Assembly (NCBI GenBank): GCA_951799445.1 | Contig: OX637296.1 | Span: 23,994,001 to 24,058,000 of the forward strand | Direction of reading: 5' to 3' | DNA length: 64,000 nucleotides | Origin: Pseudisothecium myosuroides | Taxonomy: Eukaryota > Streptophyta > Bryopsida > Hypnales > Lembophyllaceae | Shown here: positions 34,218 through 46,228 of the stretch, one piece after another | How the letters are laid out: every line of letters starts with the position of its first letter | Position numbering within the stretch: position 1 is the stretch's first letter | Notes under the pieces: model-generated | What the model was told of the DNA's origin: nothing | What the model saw: only the letters and a program-made list of their open reading frames with translations | Databases searched by the model: none | Made by a program: the position numbers and the translations under genes

Positions 34218-34936
34218 GGGCAATTGTAAGACAAACTTGTCCTATTTCTTGTCAAACTCATATAGATTTGTATTCTGGCCATAATTCTTGTGCTATAACT
34301 CCGAAAGACTTAAGATTCATAGATAAGGTACTCATGACTATTATGGCACTTTGACAATAAATTTTTTAATCAAAAAAAATTTACTATCTAAAAATAGCCC
34401 TCATTTTTTTGTCACACTTGCCAATTTGGAGGGTTCCAATACTATTCATAGCCCCCCAAAACAAATCTAGAGATAAAATTTAGAAAAAATGGTCTTGTAG
34501 AAGACTAACAACTATTATTTGAAGGAATTTTTAAAATAATTAATTCTATGTTATATAGAAGTCCACAAAGTGTGCTTCTTTTTGTTTTAATTTTGAAATA
34601 TGTAAAATATGATTTTGGTAATTCTTTTGGTGAATGACCGTCTCTATAGAATTAATACAAATGAAAAAATTGTATTTTGTTTTAAAAAAAAATCCTATTT
34701 TTTACAAAATAATTAAAACACCAATTGAAAGTACCTATTATCTTGAGATTTTGTACTTTTTAAGTTCTCTAACTTAGAGACTTTTTCTATACTTTATCTT
34801 TCTAAGGTACAATCTCCATAAAAATTTATATATTGTCTATGTTTTAATTTTTTTTCCTAATTTTATAATAGTTGGGAAAAAATCATGAATACTAAGAAAA
34901 TGCAACCAAATTAATAGGTGTTTTGTTCAATCACCT
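34218..34936. mobile_element. 4-bp-TSD family element in segment A, decayed
   Basis: It starts GGGCAATTGTAAGACAAACTT and ends AGGTGTTTTGTTCAATCACC, the inverse ends of the family. The body shares the CAATTTGGAGGGTT and GGTAATTCTTTTGGTGAATG blocks with 29141-29977. The target duplication is unclear (GTTT close to both ends). It marks the left limit of segment A. Confidence 0.65.
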
Positions 34937-35602
34937 AGTTTCAAAGTTTTGGCCTTTTGGTGGGTGATTTAATTTTTTAATGCTTGAATATTTTTTGAGG
35001 GATATCCTTCACATTTTTATTATATATTTGAATGAATGTATTATTTACATGGATTTCTTCAAATAGGTCATAAAGGAAGGATGCCACATTGAACTACTTT
35101 TGGACTTTTGAAAGTCCAAAATTAATAATAATCATTGGGAGGAAAAAAAATGGTCATTAGGAAATAATCCAAAACATAGGGAAATCTATACAAAACATTG
35201 GGAGATCAATATAAAATATTTGGAGATCTATATGAACATCGAGAGATCTCCCGATGTTATTTTCCAAAGATCTCTAGATGTTTAGTCCAAAATTCATTCA
35301 ATAGTCCATAAGTAGTTAAATGTGGCATAAAGCTATCATTTAAAGATCCAAGAAATGCTTGGGATGAATGAAAAGGTATTAAGATAATACATTAGCCTCA
35401 TATACTATCTTTATCATCCTGAATATGGATGTTGGAGTAGTTACGAGCAGCGATCCCAGAACCTAAATGGCCTTATTCGCCAAGCGGCTATTACCGTGCC
35501 CTAGGAGGAGCTATCTCCACGACCCGTCCTTTTGTTGGTGGAAACAGGGAGATAATTTTGAATTTCAAATGTCGAATTTTATATAGTTTTTTTTTTGTTG
35601 GT

Positions 35603-35686
35603 AGACTGGAAGTGGCTACGTGGTATAAAAGTCTATGCAAGACTGAAAGTGGCTACGTGGTGTAAAAGTCTGTACAAGACTGAAAG
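35603..35686. repeat. two-copy ~41 bp tandem repeat in the hAT element
   Basis: AGACTG(G)AAGTGGCTACGTGG followed by T(A/G)TAAAAGTCT occurs twice, and AGACTGAAAG closes the repeat. It lies in the hAT terminal region beyond the transposase 3' end. Confidence 0.75.
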
Positions 35687-35799
35687 CTATTTTTTTGTAT
35701 TGCATATGGTGGAATTGCTAAGTGGAAGAACAAAAGATTGTTTAATGGCGATTTTATTTTTCAAAGGCAGAAGAAGCTGTTGCATACAAGTTGTTGAAT

Positions 35800-35886
35800 C
35801 AATGATACAAAACACTTGAACAATGATACAATACACTTGAACAATGATACAATGCACTTGAACAATGATACAATACACTTGAACAA
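35800..35886. repeat. 21-bp minisatellite in the hAT element
   Basis: Four copies of CAATGATACAATACACTTGAA with one or two substitutions. The longer open frames over this stretch are an effect of the repeat. Confidence 0.85.
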
Positions 35887-36309
35887 TAGAATTGAGTAGA
35901 TTTGAACAATAGTATTCAATAAAATTGATACATCCTTATAAAGGCAAAATAAGTTTTCATCTTTTGAGGAATAGTATTCAGAAATTTTCATTTCATTGAC
36001 AAGGGATTTGAACCCTTCTAGACTGCCCAATTGTAGTGTCAATGTTCTGCACATCACAAGACAAACAAGACACATTAGAGGGTTAGGAAAAACAGTTAGA
36101 AACAACGCCAAGGCTCCAATATTCCTCCAGTGTCACGCCTCAATCGCAGCAGTCTTGAGCAGCAGGTCGCAGCAGGTCGCAGCAGTGTCACGCAGCAGCA
36201 ACTGTTGATTCTTGTGTCAAGAAAAACTTGAGTTGCAAGGAAAGCCTAATCTTATGAAAACTAAGGAAAAAAATTTCTATTGTGAGGATACTGGTGCTGC
36301 TGCTATGGT

Positions 36310-39300
36310 TCAGACATCCCCTTGCCGGCCAAACGCAACAGCACTTTTCCAAGATTGAATGGCGTCCTTGTAAGGGAAATCCTCAAGTGAAAAGTTCTTT
36401 TGGCCAAACATCCGCACAACAAGGGGTAAATGCTTTCCTAACCTATTTTTTTGGCAAGATTTGAGAAAAATAAGAGTAGAAAAACACCTCTCATCCTCCA
36501 CTGAGCCAAGAACCATGCAACACCCTATTTCAGCAACCTTAAAGTACTCTGAGATAATCTTACTCAAATGGCGTGATTGAGAAAGTTTACGCCAAAGTTT
36601 AATCACAGGGTTGATGTTGAATGGCGGCCCACAAGCAGCCTCAACGTTTGCCTTCATGGTGACCTTGAAGAGCCCCTGCTGGTTCTCCAAGTTAGATGCT
36701 GAGAGCAGCTCCGGCACTGTGTAGGGCTTCCCACCAGCTGCAGTAGGTTGTCTTTGATTTACACCTTTGGCTGTTGCATAAAACTCCTTGAGCACCGCCA
36801 AGTGATGCTTGAAATTGTCATCAGCACCTTCTTGACGCTAGTACTGGAGATATATGATCCCAAATGCATCAAGCAGCTCTTGTTGGGGGAACCTGCGGTC
36901 AAGTTCATCACAAAGACATTGGGCTATCTCTGCAAAAATTGAACCACACAAGCATTAGAATAGTGATTACACATTGAACAATACTGCAGCATTCAGTTGT
37001 AAGGAAGTATTCAGTTTCAAGCATTGGGTTGTGATTAAGTTTCAAGCATTGGATTAAGCATTGGCTTAAATTGTGATTAAGCATTTCAACATTCAGTTTT
37101 GAAGTATTCTAAACTGATTAAGCAACACTAACTTCCCATTCAGTTTAACATTAACTTACCATTCAGTTCTCACAGTTCTCAAGTATTGCAGCCAAACAAG
37201 AGAGACCAAAAAAATTGGGAAACTTAAAAGATAGTGATCCAAAACCAGTTTTCCTGGACCCTACAGCCACTGGAGACTTGCCGCAGCACTCATCGCCACA
37301 ACAAACAAACAGCACCCTATAAACTAAAAAAAACTTCAAAGTGAACCTACACATACAATGCACCCAAAAATTCACAAACATTCTGTTTACTATGCAGAAC
37401 AAAGAATCAAAAAACCCAAAGTAGCCAACAAAAAAAATAGGATGCAAAAAAAATGAAAAAAAATGAAAAAAAATCACAAGCAAAAACCAGTGAAGAATCT
37501 TGCCTGCAAATTGGCGCTGAATGTTGTCCTGCAGCCTATTGAACTCCTCTTGTGTGACAAATAGATGTGCCCCTGTCTGCTTGTCATGGCATCTTGCATA
37601 TGCTGCATGGAGAGGGAAATTGAACATCAAGTGACAAATCCCGATGTCTCCAGGCAGTTCTCGCCACTTCAAAGGAACGTCTACTCTGGTCAGAGCAGTG
37701 AACTCATTGTACACAGGGAAGTCCAATTTGTTGAATGCCGTGGATCCATCAACAAACATATGAGCCAGTTCTTGCTGGCAGAGCTTCACAGCTTGCAGGA
37801 AGTCACAAATGAAGATATCACGTGCTTGTGATAGCTTAATTAGGCAGTGCATAGCATTAACAAGCGGTATGAAACAAGCCAAGGAAAGAAGCACCTCAAC
37901 ATCAAAGAGGAGATCAAAGTTATCGGATGCCCCAACAGGAGGCTTAGAACCAGATCCGCCACTCATGTCGTGGCCCATCTTTACCAACAGCGTACGGTAC
38001 TCGGACAAGATCCTGGCTGCCGGACTTCGCATCGATATCCACCTAGTTTCCACGTTTCAGAGCATTTTATTGCCCTTAGTTTCCATGAGATCGGCCAGCC
38101 TCTGTAACTTAGCATGACGCTTGTTGCTTCGGCAAAAGTAACTGTAGATGGACTGACAGAGGCCCTCAAGCCGGGAGACCATCGGGAATTTCGACATAGT
38201 CTCCACTACGAGGTTCAAGCAGTGACTGACACAGCTCGCACCAACAAGAAACGGTGACCATTTCTCTCGAATCTGAGTCGTCACTCCTGTCTTGGACCCT
38301 TGGAACGTGCTCACTCCATTAGCGCCAAAGCAAACTAATTTTCTAGCAAGTTCCTCACGAGTCAAGCCTCCTTCACTCATCAAAGCATGCATTATCAAAT
38401 CTGTCAAGTGGTCAGCAGTACCTGTCTCTGAAACACAGGACAAATGCAGGAGATGCGGAATGCGCTCCCAAGAATCTATGGCATAAACGTAGACACCCAG
38501 CCAAGACGTATTGTCAACAGCCGTGACTTCATCGGCGCTGATGGAGATTATGCTAGCGGATTGGACAACAGACTTCAGGGCCAACAAAACAGAGTCATGG
38601 AGATGCTCGCTCATCTCCCAGCCGGTCATCTCCAACCAATGTTTACGGGGAAGAAATTTTACCTTAAGTTGTCTCAGTAACTGCTGCTGACGCTCGTAGT
38701 CACACATTGGCCGACCGTGGCTCAAGATGTGAAAAAGAGTTGAGAATTGTACCTACTTCCTCTTGAACTCGTTGTCCATGTCTGCAAGCAACTGATGAGC
38801 AACAGTTGGGGCCTTTTTCAGCCCTGCCCAGAGCTTCACCAACTGCAGGTGTTTGCAATCGTCCTTCACGAAAATATCACCTTTCTTCAAGTGAGCGTAG
38901 GGGACACCATCTTCTACACAAGTGCGTTTACCTTCATGTTTTTCCAAATTGTCACACTTCGGGACCATGACCTTCCGCCTCCCCGTCATCGTAGTGCAGC
39001 TCCGACAAACCACGCCTACGATATCTTCATCGGCATTGAAGTCACCCTCAACCCAGGCGAATTTGCACGCCTAGACTTCTTGCCACCTCCGCGTAATGGT
39101 ACCGGCTGCAGTCTTTGACCGCTTCCGCCCTGCAGCCCCAGTTTTTTTCGATCTCTTCCCCGACGGATGACCCTCGCCATCGCTGGCAGGATCGACAGGA
39201 TTGGCATTCGGAGAAATGACGGTCAACTCCGAAGTTGGATAAGTGCGGGCTGCAGGATGAGAGAGAGACTGCGACAAACGCGTCTCAGAGACATGGGTGA

Positions 39301-39442
39301 TTTCCACCTCCAAGCGCTCAATCAGACCAGCATTTACAGACAAATACTTGCCCAGCCCACTTGTGTTGCGGCTGGAGCCGAAAGCTTTCACACAAAAGTT
39401 CTCCGGAAGTTTTAAGCGCGGCGCCATTGCTGAAGTCTGCAC
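36310..39442 (-). pseudogene. hAT transposase (BED-type zinc finger), nonsense-mutated
   Basis: The first exon (39442 to 37504) reads in one frame: an N-terminal basic region, a BED-like finger (VVCRSC then CDNLEKHEGKRTC), FHILSHGRPMCDYE, a DUF4371/RNase-H-like region (ISADEVTAVDNTSWLGVYVY, CFGANGVSTFQGSKTGV, HCLNLVVE) and ETRWISM. The second exon (36929 to 36310) holds the hAT dimerisation domain with GSVEDERCFSTL. The intron is GC-AG (TTTGCAG/GCAAG to TTTTTGCAG) and phase is kept. In-frame stops are TAG 39071, TAG 38753, TGA 38057 and TAG 36838. The TGA stands where LRNVETRW is expected. There are no frameshifts, so the copy has decayed only by point mutation. Confidence 0.9.
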
Positions 39443-40366
39443 CCCAAGGCCACAGTACGAAGCGCAAGCAAAAAAAATTGCAAGCCAGAAGAGCGACAGT
39501 GAGCAAAGCAGACAAGGATGGTAAGAATGAACCAGCGGTCGATCGGCAGGAACCCCGATCTAGCAGCGTGAAGACACAAGCAACGTGAGCGAAGGAGCAA
39601 AGGAAACGTGAATCACCAAACGATGTTCGGATGCCAATTGCAGCACACGAAGCGGAGATTAAATTGTCCATGAAAGAGCCGTTCAATTGCCAGAGGCATA
39701 GAACACTGCCTCCATTTCTAGATTGCAGGGAATGCAGATTAGGAGCTCTGATCCTCCCAGTCTCCAAGAATTCTACAACAGCAAGGAAGTGACGCAGTGG
39801 CGTCTCCAGAAAATCCAGTGCACAATTGAGCATTCAAAACACAGGATATGACCACCGCCGCTGCAGCTTTCAAATTCAAAAGCAACGAAGGAGGGAAACT
39901 AGTGTCAAGAATTAAAATGATGAAGAACCCAATGCCCAGAATCCGCACTCGCATCTCCAGAGTCCAGAGCGTCAGGACTATCAACAAGCGCCATTACTGC
40001 TAAACGAGGACAAAAGGAATTGTGATTAATGCGAAACTGAGGTTGCTTGGGGAGGGAGATGATGCTAATCCCCTCCAAGCGCCTAAACCCTAAGTCTAAT
40101 CCCCTTGCTAATCGGAGCCGTGCGATGCAGCCGCCTGGCGAGCAGATCGACGGCCTCTGTCGCCTGATTGCGACACCTTGGGAAAACGAGGGCAAATGTC
40201 TACTACCAGAGATTTCGAAAAATCAACGAATTGGCGAGTATCTGTCCGTGGCTCTGTACATTTTGGCTCAAAATCTTTTTCAGGACGTCATTTTCACAAT
40301 GTACGTGTAGCACCTAGATTTTTTTGGTAGATTTCCAGCGCAAATTAGCCAGTTTAAAGATCACTG
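39443..40366 (-). other. hAT 5' terminal region
   Basis: Untranslated sequence between the transposase start and the right terminus. It is more GC-rich than the flanks (39700-40200). It should carry the element promoter and transposase binding sites. No specific motif repeats are obvious. Confidence 0.5.
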
Positions 40367-42568
40367 GTTACGAGTCAAGTGGTGCATTAAACAATCTCAT
40401 AGAGCTATTTGAGGTGAGGACCAAATAGTGTGCTCAACTTCCTTGTTTTGCAAATAAATAGATTTATCTTGCGATGAAAACAAGTAGCTATATTACGAGA
40501 ACTTTTGTCTTGTAAACAATACCAATGAAGTAAAGGTTCATGCATGAAGGAGAATAATTGTATGAGCAATAAAATCAAATCAAATTTACCATAGAGCATA
40601 TTCTCTAGACTTATCCTGAGCACAATGTAAAACAAGTATATAAGACAAATGTGCAAGAATAATAATTGTTGTTGGAAAACAAATCTCAATTTGAAAAATA
40701 ATGGGGACATTTAATTCAACGCCTATAGTAGTCATACTTACTTGTGGTTGTAAGATATTAAAAAATATGCAAAACTTATTCTATTTTGGATTCAATCTAG
40801 AAACCTTAAACACATACACAAATGCCATCCATTGCACATAATCTCCCAAATCTTATTTTAGCTCAAGTTTCTACTAATTTTGGATTTTGATTTTTTTATC
40901 TTATTAAGGTGCATAAGGGAAATGGTGTAATCTTTAGATGGTTTCTGACTAAATTTGTTCCTCTAGATAATTCAAAAGAAAATTTTCATTTGGAGCATAA
41001 ATTTACAACACACTTATTTGTTACAAGTTTTTTTTGTACCAGACTACATTTAGCAGAGTAGGGTTTGTTTTTCATTTTTGATGAAGTGCCAAAGTGAAAA
41101 TATAAACTTTTATGGTGGTGCTTCAAATTTCAACATTCATCCACATATTGGACAAAAAATATCATACAAGCACACCTCACACTTCCAACTCACACTTCTA
41201 TGATTTTGTTTTCATCCACAATTTGGCAATATCATCCAAGATTTTATTTTTTAATTTGAAGTTTTCTGGCTAAAGAATTCAAGGTTTGTTGTCAATTTTT
41301 AGCCAAATTATTTTTTTGGGTGCAATCGGGCACTACTTTGCCTCCCCCCCCAAAAAAAAAGCTTTGTTTTAGAGCATTGCTAATTCTAATCACCTCTTTT
41401 GTCTCTACTTCCATAACATCCTGATCCCTTATTGTTAGGGTCCTTGGCAACCAAAGTATATAAGAGGGAATCAGATGAGAAGGCCATGAATGAGTGATGT
41501 AGATAAAGGGTAATTCCCTTCAACCAAGCTAAATTTATGGGATTTCTACAATGCTTTGAGGAGGCCACATCAATGGTAAAGAATGTTACGTGTCTCACAA
41601 AGCCACGCACACAACAATGAGAAAAAAGCCATTGTCCCCTCCAAATGTTAAAGATACATGGACGATACATGGACGAGTATGGCTCCTTAGACTCCGTAAC
41701 ATTTTGCATATTGACCAAATTTCTTCTCACCATACCCAAACAAAAGGATGACAAACTTACTCAAAAGGCATGGACATTGCAACTCAAATGAAATGGTTAT
41801 GGGTGGGGTACATACTGTTGGGTCTCATACTCTCATAATTGCAAATTTCAGCCTCTTTATGGTTAGCATGGTGAGTGAGGATCATGGTGACCGGTGGCGA
41901 TGCTCTAAAACCTCGATTGGACGGACGATGGCAATTGAAATGCACTCCCTGGCTAGTGCAATTAGATACTCTCCTTTTGATCGTTGTGCCGAGTTTCTGA
42001 ATTCTCATTTCAGGAGAAAGGAAGGTGTTTGGTACAGTAGGAATGCAACTCTTGATCACCAAGTCTGCACCCCCGTTGGCTTTGTGTCCTGTACTTGAAA
42101 CGATTGCTTGTATGTGGTGGGCTGTGAATATAAAATGTAGCAGATTCAAGCAAGTTGAATCTTGAAATATCTGTATCACTGATGCACAGGCACATGTTCT
42201 ACCTGATGGATGATGAGTGAGTGTCGCAGGGTTTCCGAGCATCTGCTTTGAACAGATTTACTGCAATAATCTTCATTCCAAGAATTAATTGCATCCTTCC
42301 TGACATACTCCAATATCATTGTACAAGCCTTCTAAGGAGTCTAGAAAGGGCTTGACGTCAATCAACTCAAATTAAATATTGAAATGTACAATCATCATGA
42401 AGCTCATAATCTTTCGAATAACCATGCCTTGACTATTGCTCAGATTACCTTGAATGTAATTGGGAAGAATGAAAATCGTTCCCAAATACGTTGGACTACT
42501 TGGATAGTAGTCCTGGCCACCTTTGGTAATTTTCAGGGTAAATTGTCTCACCAGCTTGCTCATATACT

Positions 42569-42970
42569 ATAAGGTAATGTGCTGTAAAACTGACCCTCTT
42601 CTTCAAACCGACCCTATAAAATGGTACTGAATGGATATGAAATGGTTCTTAAATGGACGACTTTAGCCATTGATTCAATTGAAAAAAATATATTCTTTAT
42701 TGCAAGAACCAATCATTGGCCTTGATTTCCTCAAATCACTTTAGAAGTTGCAAGTGAATGCATTTTGGGAGACCTAGGGTCACAAATAGGTACCTACAAT
42801 ATAAATCTTTGAAAATTCATAACTAATTCAAAAATACTTCAAAAAATATGAATCCAGTTGTGTTACGTTTGGCATCTATTTTTCTTTCTCTGAAAAATGA
42901 ATTAAAAATATTTTTGTTCACACAAACCTATGAAAAAGGCGGACCAGCCCTTAAAGGGTTGCTTTTAGAG
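42569..42970. mobile_element. 402-bp insertion private to segment A
   Basis: Segment B reads CTCATATACTTTATAAACTGC. Segment A has CATATACT, then ~402 bases, then CATATTACT before TTATAAACTGC. The near repeat suggests an 8-9 bp target duplication, as in hAT or Mutator elements. No clear terminal inverted repeat is visible and there is no coding frame. Confidence 0.5.
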
Positions 42971-43757
42971 CATATTACTTTATAAACTGCAGGTACACAG
43001 CATTGAAGAATTAGAACAGGCCCTTACCAAACTAAAAGACTCCACATGAAGAGGACCATGATGAATGAGGTAAGATTCGGAAGAGAAATTCCAATGGACA
43101 AGCAGACGCCATAACAAGGAACAAAAGTTACACGTAACCTATAGTAAAGTCGGAGCCTCTTTTCAGAGAGCCCTTCTTCAACAAATTTAACCCTACATCC
43201 AAGTAGAAATGTATGAACTACAAATGACTTAACAGTATATCCACATGCATGACTACAAAGTATTGGAATGCTTTACGGACACAGATACATGGACTCATGG
43301 AGTGACCTATCACAGGGCTACAAAGTTGCAAGCTAAGCCGTACAAAGCATCAATGGACAACGAAAGGATAAAGGACAAAACCTCTCAAAGACCAAGTATT
43401 TAGAGCGACTTCGAAATTCCTTAGAGCAAATCAAAAACTTTGAGTCTGTATGAAGGTTTCCATTCATTCACGTGGAACAACAGATGGTGTACAGCTATAA
43501 TCCTTTGCAGTTCGCCCACATTCAGTTGACCTTATCATTCAATGCACACGGGTTGTCCGAGCAAATATGTTTCGTCGCAAAAATGTGCAGAGAACTTGAA
43601 AAGTCTTCCTCTGGAAAAATTGCAAGTCTGCCATGATAGAAACATTAGGTTCAAGTTCAGGTTTAAAATACCAAGATCAAAGAGAGAAGAGGTGAAATCA
43701 CTACCGGTCACTAATGGTGACTACACTATACCGGTAACTATGCATATTTAACACCCG

Positions 43758-45113
43758 CTAAGGAACAGCATCCCATCGAAGCTCAAACATGCCATGATTG
43801 CCATCTGGAGGATAAGTAAGCCACCACATTGGAATCTCAGAGATTATTTGCCACTGACTTGTAGACAAGTCAAAAAGCAATGTTTGCTTATGCGGATAAT
43901 GTTCATCTTCACCTCCATATGCATTTACTACCAAAAAGTCTTGGCATCCAAAAAGTCGCGTGTCCAACTCGACGTCTCCTTGATATCCAGATAATGCATC
44001 AAGTTCATAGCACTTGTGCACCTTCAGTCGAACCCAATGCGGCTGGCAACTTTGGGCTTGGTATTCTGTCACGAAGTTTCCACGATTAAAATGCAAGACA
44101 AACAGGCGGTCTTTCACGAGAACGCTGCTGCCCCCCAATCTGCTTGGATAGCTACCATCGTCAAGCTCAAGCAAGGTACTGCTTGCACAATCATAAGCAC
44201 AAGGACCGCCTTTCTCTTTCTTCACACGTCCATCACCAGGGCCATAACTCTTCCACGAGTACTGACAGCCAAAAATGAGATCTGAAAAGATGTTCGGCTT
44301 GCTCCACTTTCCAGTGGCGGAGCTGAATATCCTTGCTACCGCATCGCCTCCTCGTTCTTTCTTGCCCACAACTAGCACCTTGTAGCATTTGGAGTCCCGG
44401 TCCATCACCAATTGGACCATACGAGGCTGAATTCGGCTCAGGGAAGACAACGACGGAAGTTCTCTCCCCCGTCTTGTCAACGGATTGAACACCACTATGT
44501 TCAATGGAAACTCTTCTTTGTCTCGGGCAGTGGAAACAAGGCACACTAACCCTCCATCGCCAGCAAGCATATTCTCACAAATATCTAGTACACAAGGCTC
44601 ATGCCTAAAATGATGCCATCTTTTTTTCTTGCTATCATATAACTTTATAAAAATCTCGATAACCTGAGGCCCATTATCATGACCGTCAACTTGGCTCCCT
44701 TCACTTACCAGAGCAAACATGTTGGGATTTTGTTCTGCACATAACTTGGTGAATCCAGGAGTCACTCCTGTCACATACCTGTCCCAGGTCTTGGAAAGAA
44801 CTCGAAGGCGAATAATATCACGCAATGGCAGGCGAGCAAAAACGCATTGCAAGAGCTCCACTGGCAGCATGCTCCATACAGCAGGGCACAACGGAGTACA
44901 CGCACATACATGTGCAACTCCAGTCAAGTAATCCTGAATGCCGATGGCGGCTAATTCATTCTTGAACGTGTCAATGTCATGCTTAAGAAGCGCACTTTGT
45001 TCCATAAGGTGTCGAGATCTTTTCTCCAACAAACAACGGGTCTCACGAACTTGAGCCTTCTTTCCTTCGCGATTTTTGGCAAATGCATAGGCATCCTTCT
45101 GTGTGAACTCCAT
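43758..45113 (-). CDS. F-box/kelch-like protein 4 (SCF substrate receptor)
   Basis: This is an intact 451-residue paralogue with the longest propeller region: extra residues in GPQVIEIFIKLYDSKKKRW and in the C-terminal PPDGNHGMFELRWDAVP. The F-box (WSMLPVELLQCVFARLPLRD) and NPLTRRGRELP are present; the latter has W changed to G in the usual RQWRELP signature. I start at MEFTQKDA; the open frame continues upstream by 111 codons, but that part has no similarity in the paralogues and is probably 5' UTR. This is the only copy without a TTAA mini-element after the stop, so it preserves the ancestral 3' end (TATGCATATTTAACACCCGC). Confidence 0.9.
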   Translation of the reverse strand: MEFTQKDAYAFAKNREGKKAQVRETRCLLEKRSRHLMEQSALLKHDIDTFKNELAAIGIQDYLTGVAHVCACTPLCPAVWSMLPVELLQCVFARLPLRDIIRLRVLSKTWDRYVTGVTPGFTKLCAEQNPNMFALVSEGSQVDGHDNGPQVIEIFIKLYDSKKKRWHHFRHEPCVLDICENMLAGDGGLVCLVSTARDKEEFPLNIVVFNPLTRRGRELPSLSSLSRIQPRMVQLVMDRDSKCYKVLVVGKKERGGDAVARIFSSATGKWSKPNIFSDLIFGCQYSWKSYGPGDGRVKKEKGGPCAYDCASSTLLELDDGSYPSRLGGSSVLVKDRLFVLHFNRGNFVTEYQAQSCQPHWVRLKVHKCYELDALSGYQGDVELDTRLFGCQDFLVVNAYGGEDEHYPHKQTLLFDLSTSQWQIISEIPMWWLTYPPDGNHGMFELRWDAVP

Positions 45114-46200
45114 TGTTAAAGCTAGGATCCACCAAGTGATTCTTAGTGTGTAGGCCTTCTGTCCATGCAGCCAAACATGAAACCAAATATTAGGGAGACG
45201 AGGCAGAACCAAGACTTTCGACCATAGACAGAAGAAAAACGACAATTGAAAGAAAGTGCGTATTACAAGAAATCCCATACCAAATTGAGAACTCAAAAGC
45301 CTTACTTCTCTTCTGTCCAAACCTAAAATACTACAATCGAGTGGAGGCCATGGCCGACTACACCCAAACCCAGCTGCCACAGAAGGCCCCAATTCTAAAC
45401 TCTGACAAAGACAATCACCAACAACCGAAAGTACATGCATTGACATGTTGGGGTATTAATATAAAGAGAGTCAATCTTTATTGCCAAGGAAGATATGGTT
45501 ATATACACAAGGTGACATTCGTCCAGAATATCAAACAACTCAAGCTCTCAGGATACCTTTGTCTTCTACTTAATTTTACATGACAGAGTCAGTATCTAGT
45601 CTGGTAGTTACACCACCATACATGCACCATGGGTTTTATCAAAAAGAAAACTAGAGGTTCTCTCCAAGTTATCTGATGTATGCATTTTTCCAAGATAACT
45701 AGCAAAATGCAATGCACATGAAATGCTAGTGACCGCAATTCTTTTAACTCACATGAGCAAGAGATCAAACAAACGAATTGAAGTCCCCTGTAGTCAAGAG
45801 ATGAAACTTGCAACATACCGAGCCGTCCCCGCTTCCGTCAACTCCATCGCCGAAGCTCCATTCCCTGTAGGTTTGCAGTAGAAGTGAATACAATGCATTC
45901 GTATGAAAAAGGCTTGTGTAGTTCACATCCAAGCAATAGCTAGCTGTTCAAGCAAATTGAAACGGAGCTTCAAGGAGGCACGCTTGCGATCGGAAATGGG
46001 TGGAAACAACAGAAATTCGAAATTTCCAACAAGAAAGGAACGAAGAAGATGACAGCGGAAATCTTGAACTGAAGCGTCCTACTGATCGGCAAGCGCTAGA
46101 AGGGCTGGCACGAAGCCATTGCAAGGCAGGCGAGAGAGACGGACGAGCATGCAAGCAAGTTTTGGTGGCCGACAACCGGGACTGTCGGTGGGATTAGGAG
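45114..46200 (-). promoter_or_regulatory. upstream region of F-box gene 4
   Basis: Conserved with gene 3 over about 1 kb. GAGAAGTAAGGC near 45305 looks like a 5' UTR splice donor, and the acceptor may be the CATGGACAG near 45160, giving an intron of ~145 bp. The distal block (45770-46190) keeps the CRSVGRFSSRFPL reading seen upstream of gene 3. The transcription start is not identified. Confidence 0.4.
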
Positions 46201-46228
46201 ACCTTAACCACCGAAATTAGGGTTGAAT

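Larger units (their letters stand above)
35448..40366 (-). mobile_element. hAT transposon, complete, 4919 bp
   Basis: It is flanked by an exact 8-bp duplication GTTACGAG (35440-35447 and 40367-40374). The termini are CAGCGATC and GATCACTG, inverse except at one base. It encodes a decayed hAT transposase on the minus strand. The paralogous position in segment B (47204-47211, GTTAGGGG followed by TTAAATGGTGCATT) has no insert, so the boundaries are proven and the insertion is younger than the duplication. Confidence 0.93.
34218..43706. repeat. segmental duplication, copy A
   Basis: It aligns with 46229-50094 in the same orientation, interrupted by a hAT element (35448-40366) and a 402-bp insert (42569-42970). 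Shared landmarks include TTTTGGCCTTTTGG, ATGGTGCATT(A/G)AAC, GAGAAGGCCATGAATGA, GGTCTCATACTCTCATAATTG and AGGTTTAAAATACCAAGATCAA. No intact gene is visible. The minus-strand frame at 41784-42242 is broken in copy B and is not credible as a gene. Confidence 0.8.

Noticed and set aside
35800..35886. CRISPR-like regular repeats
   Set aside because: Repeats are contiguous without spacers, in a plant transposon: a minisatellite.
37163..37503. Continuation of the hAT frame past 37504
   Set aside because: It becomes low in complexity and hydrophobic; the phase-matched GC-AG intron explains it better.
41784..42242. 152-codon minus-strand frame in segment A
   Set aside because: The duplicate in segment B is broken and the translation is not protein-like.
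45114..45446. N-terminal extension of F-box gene 4
   Set aside because: The 111 codons have no counterpart in the paralogues, which all share the MEF/MEY start.
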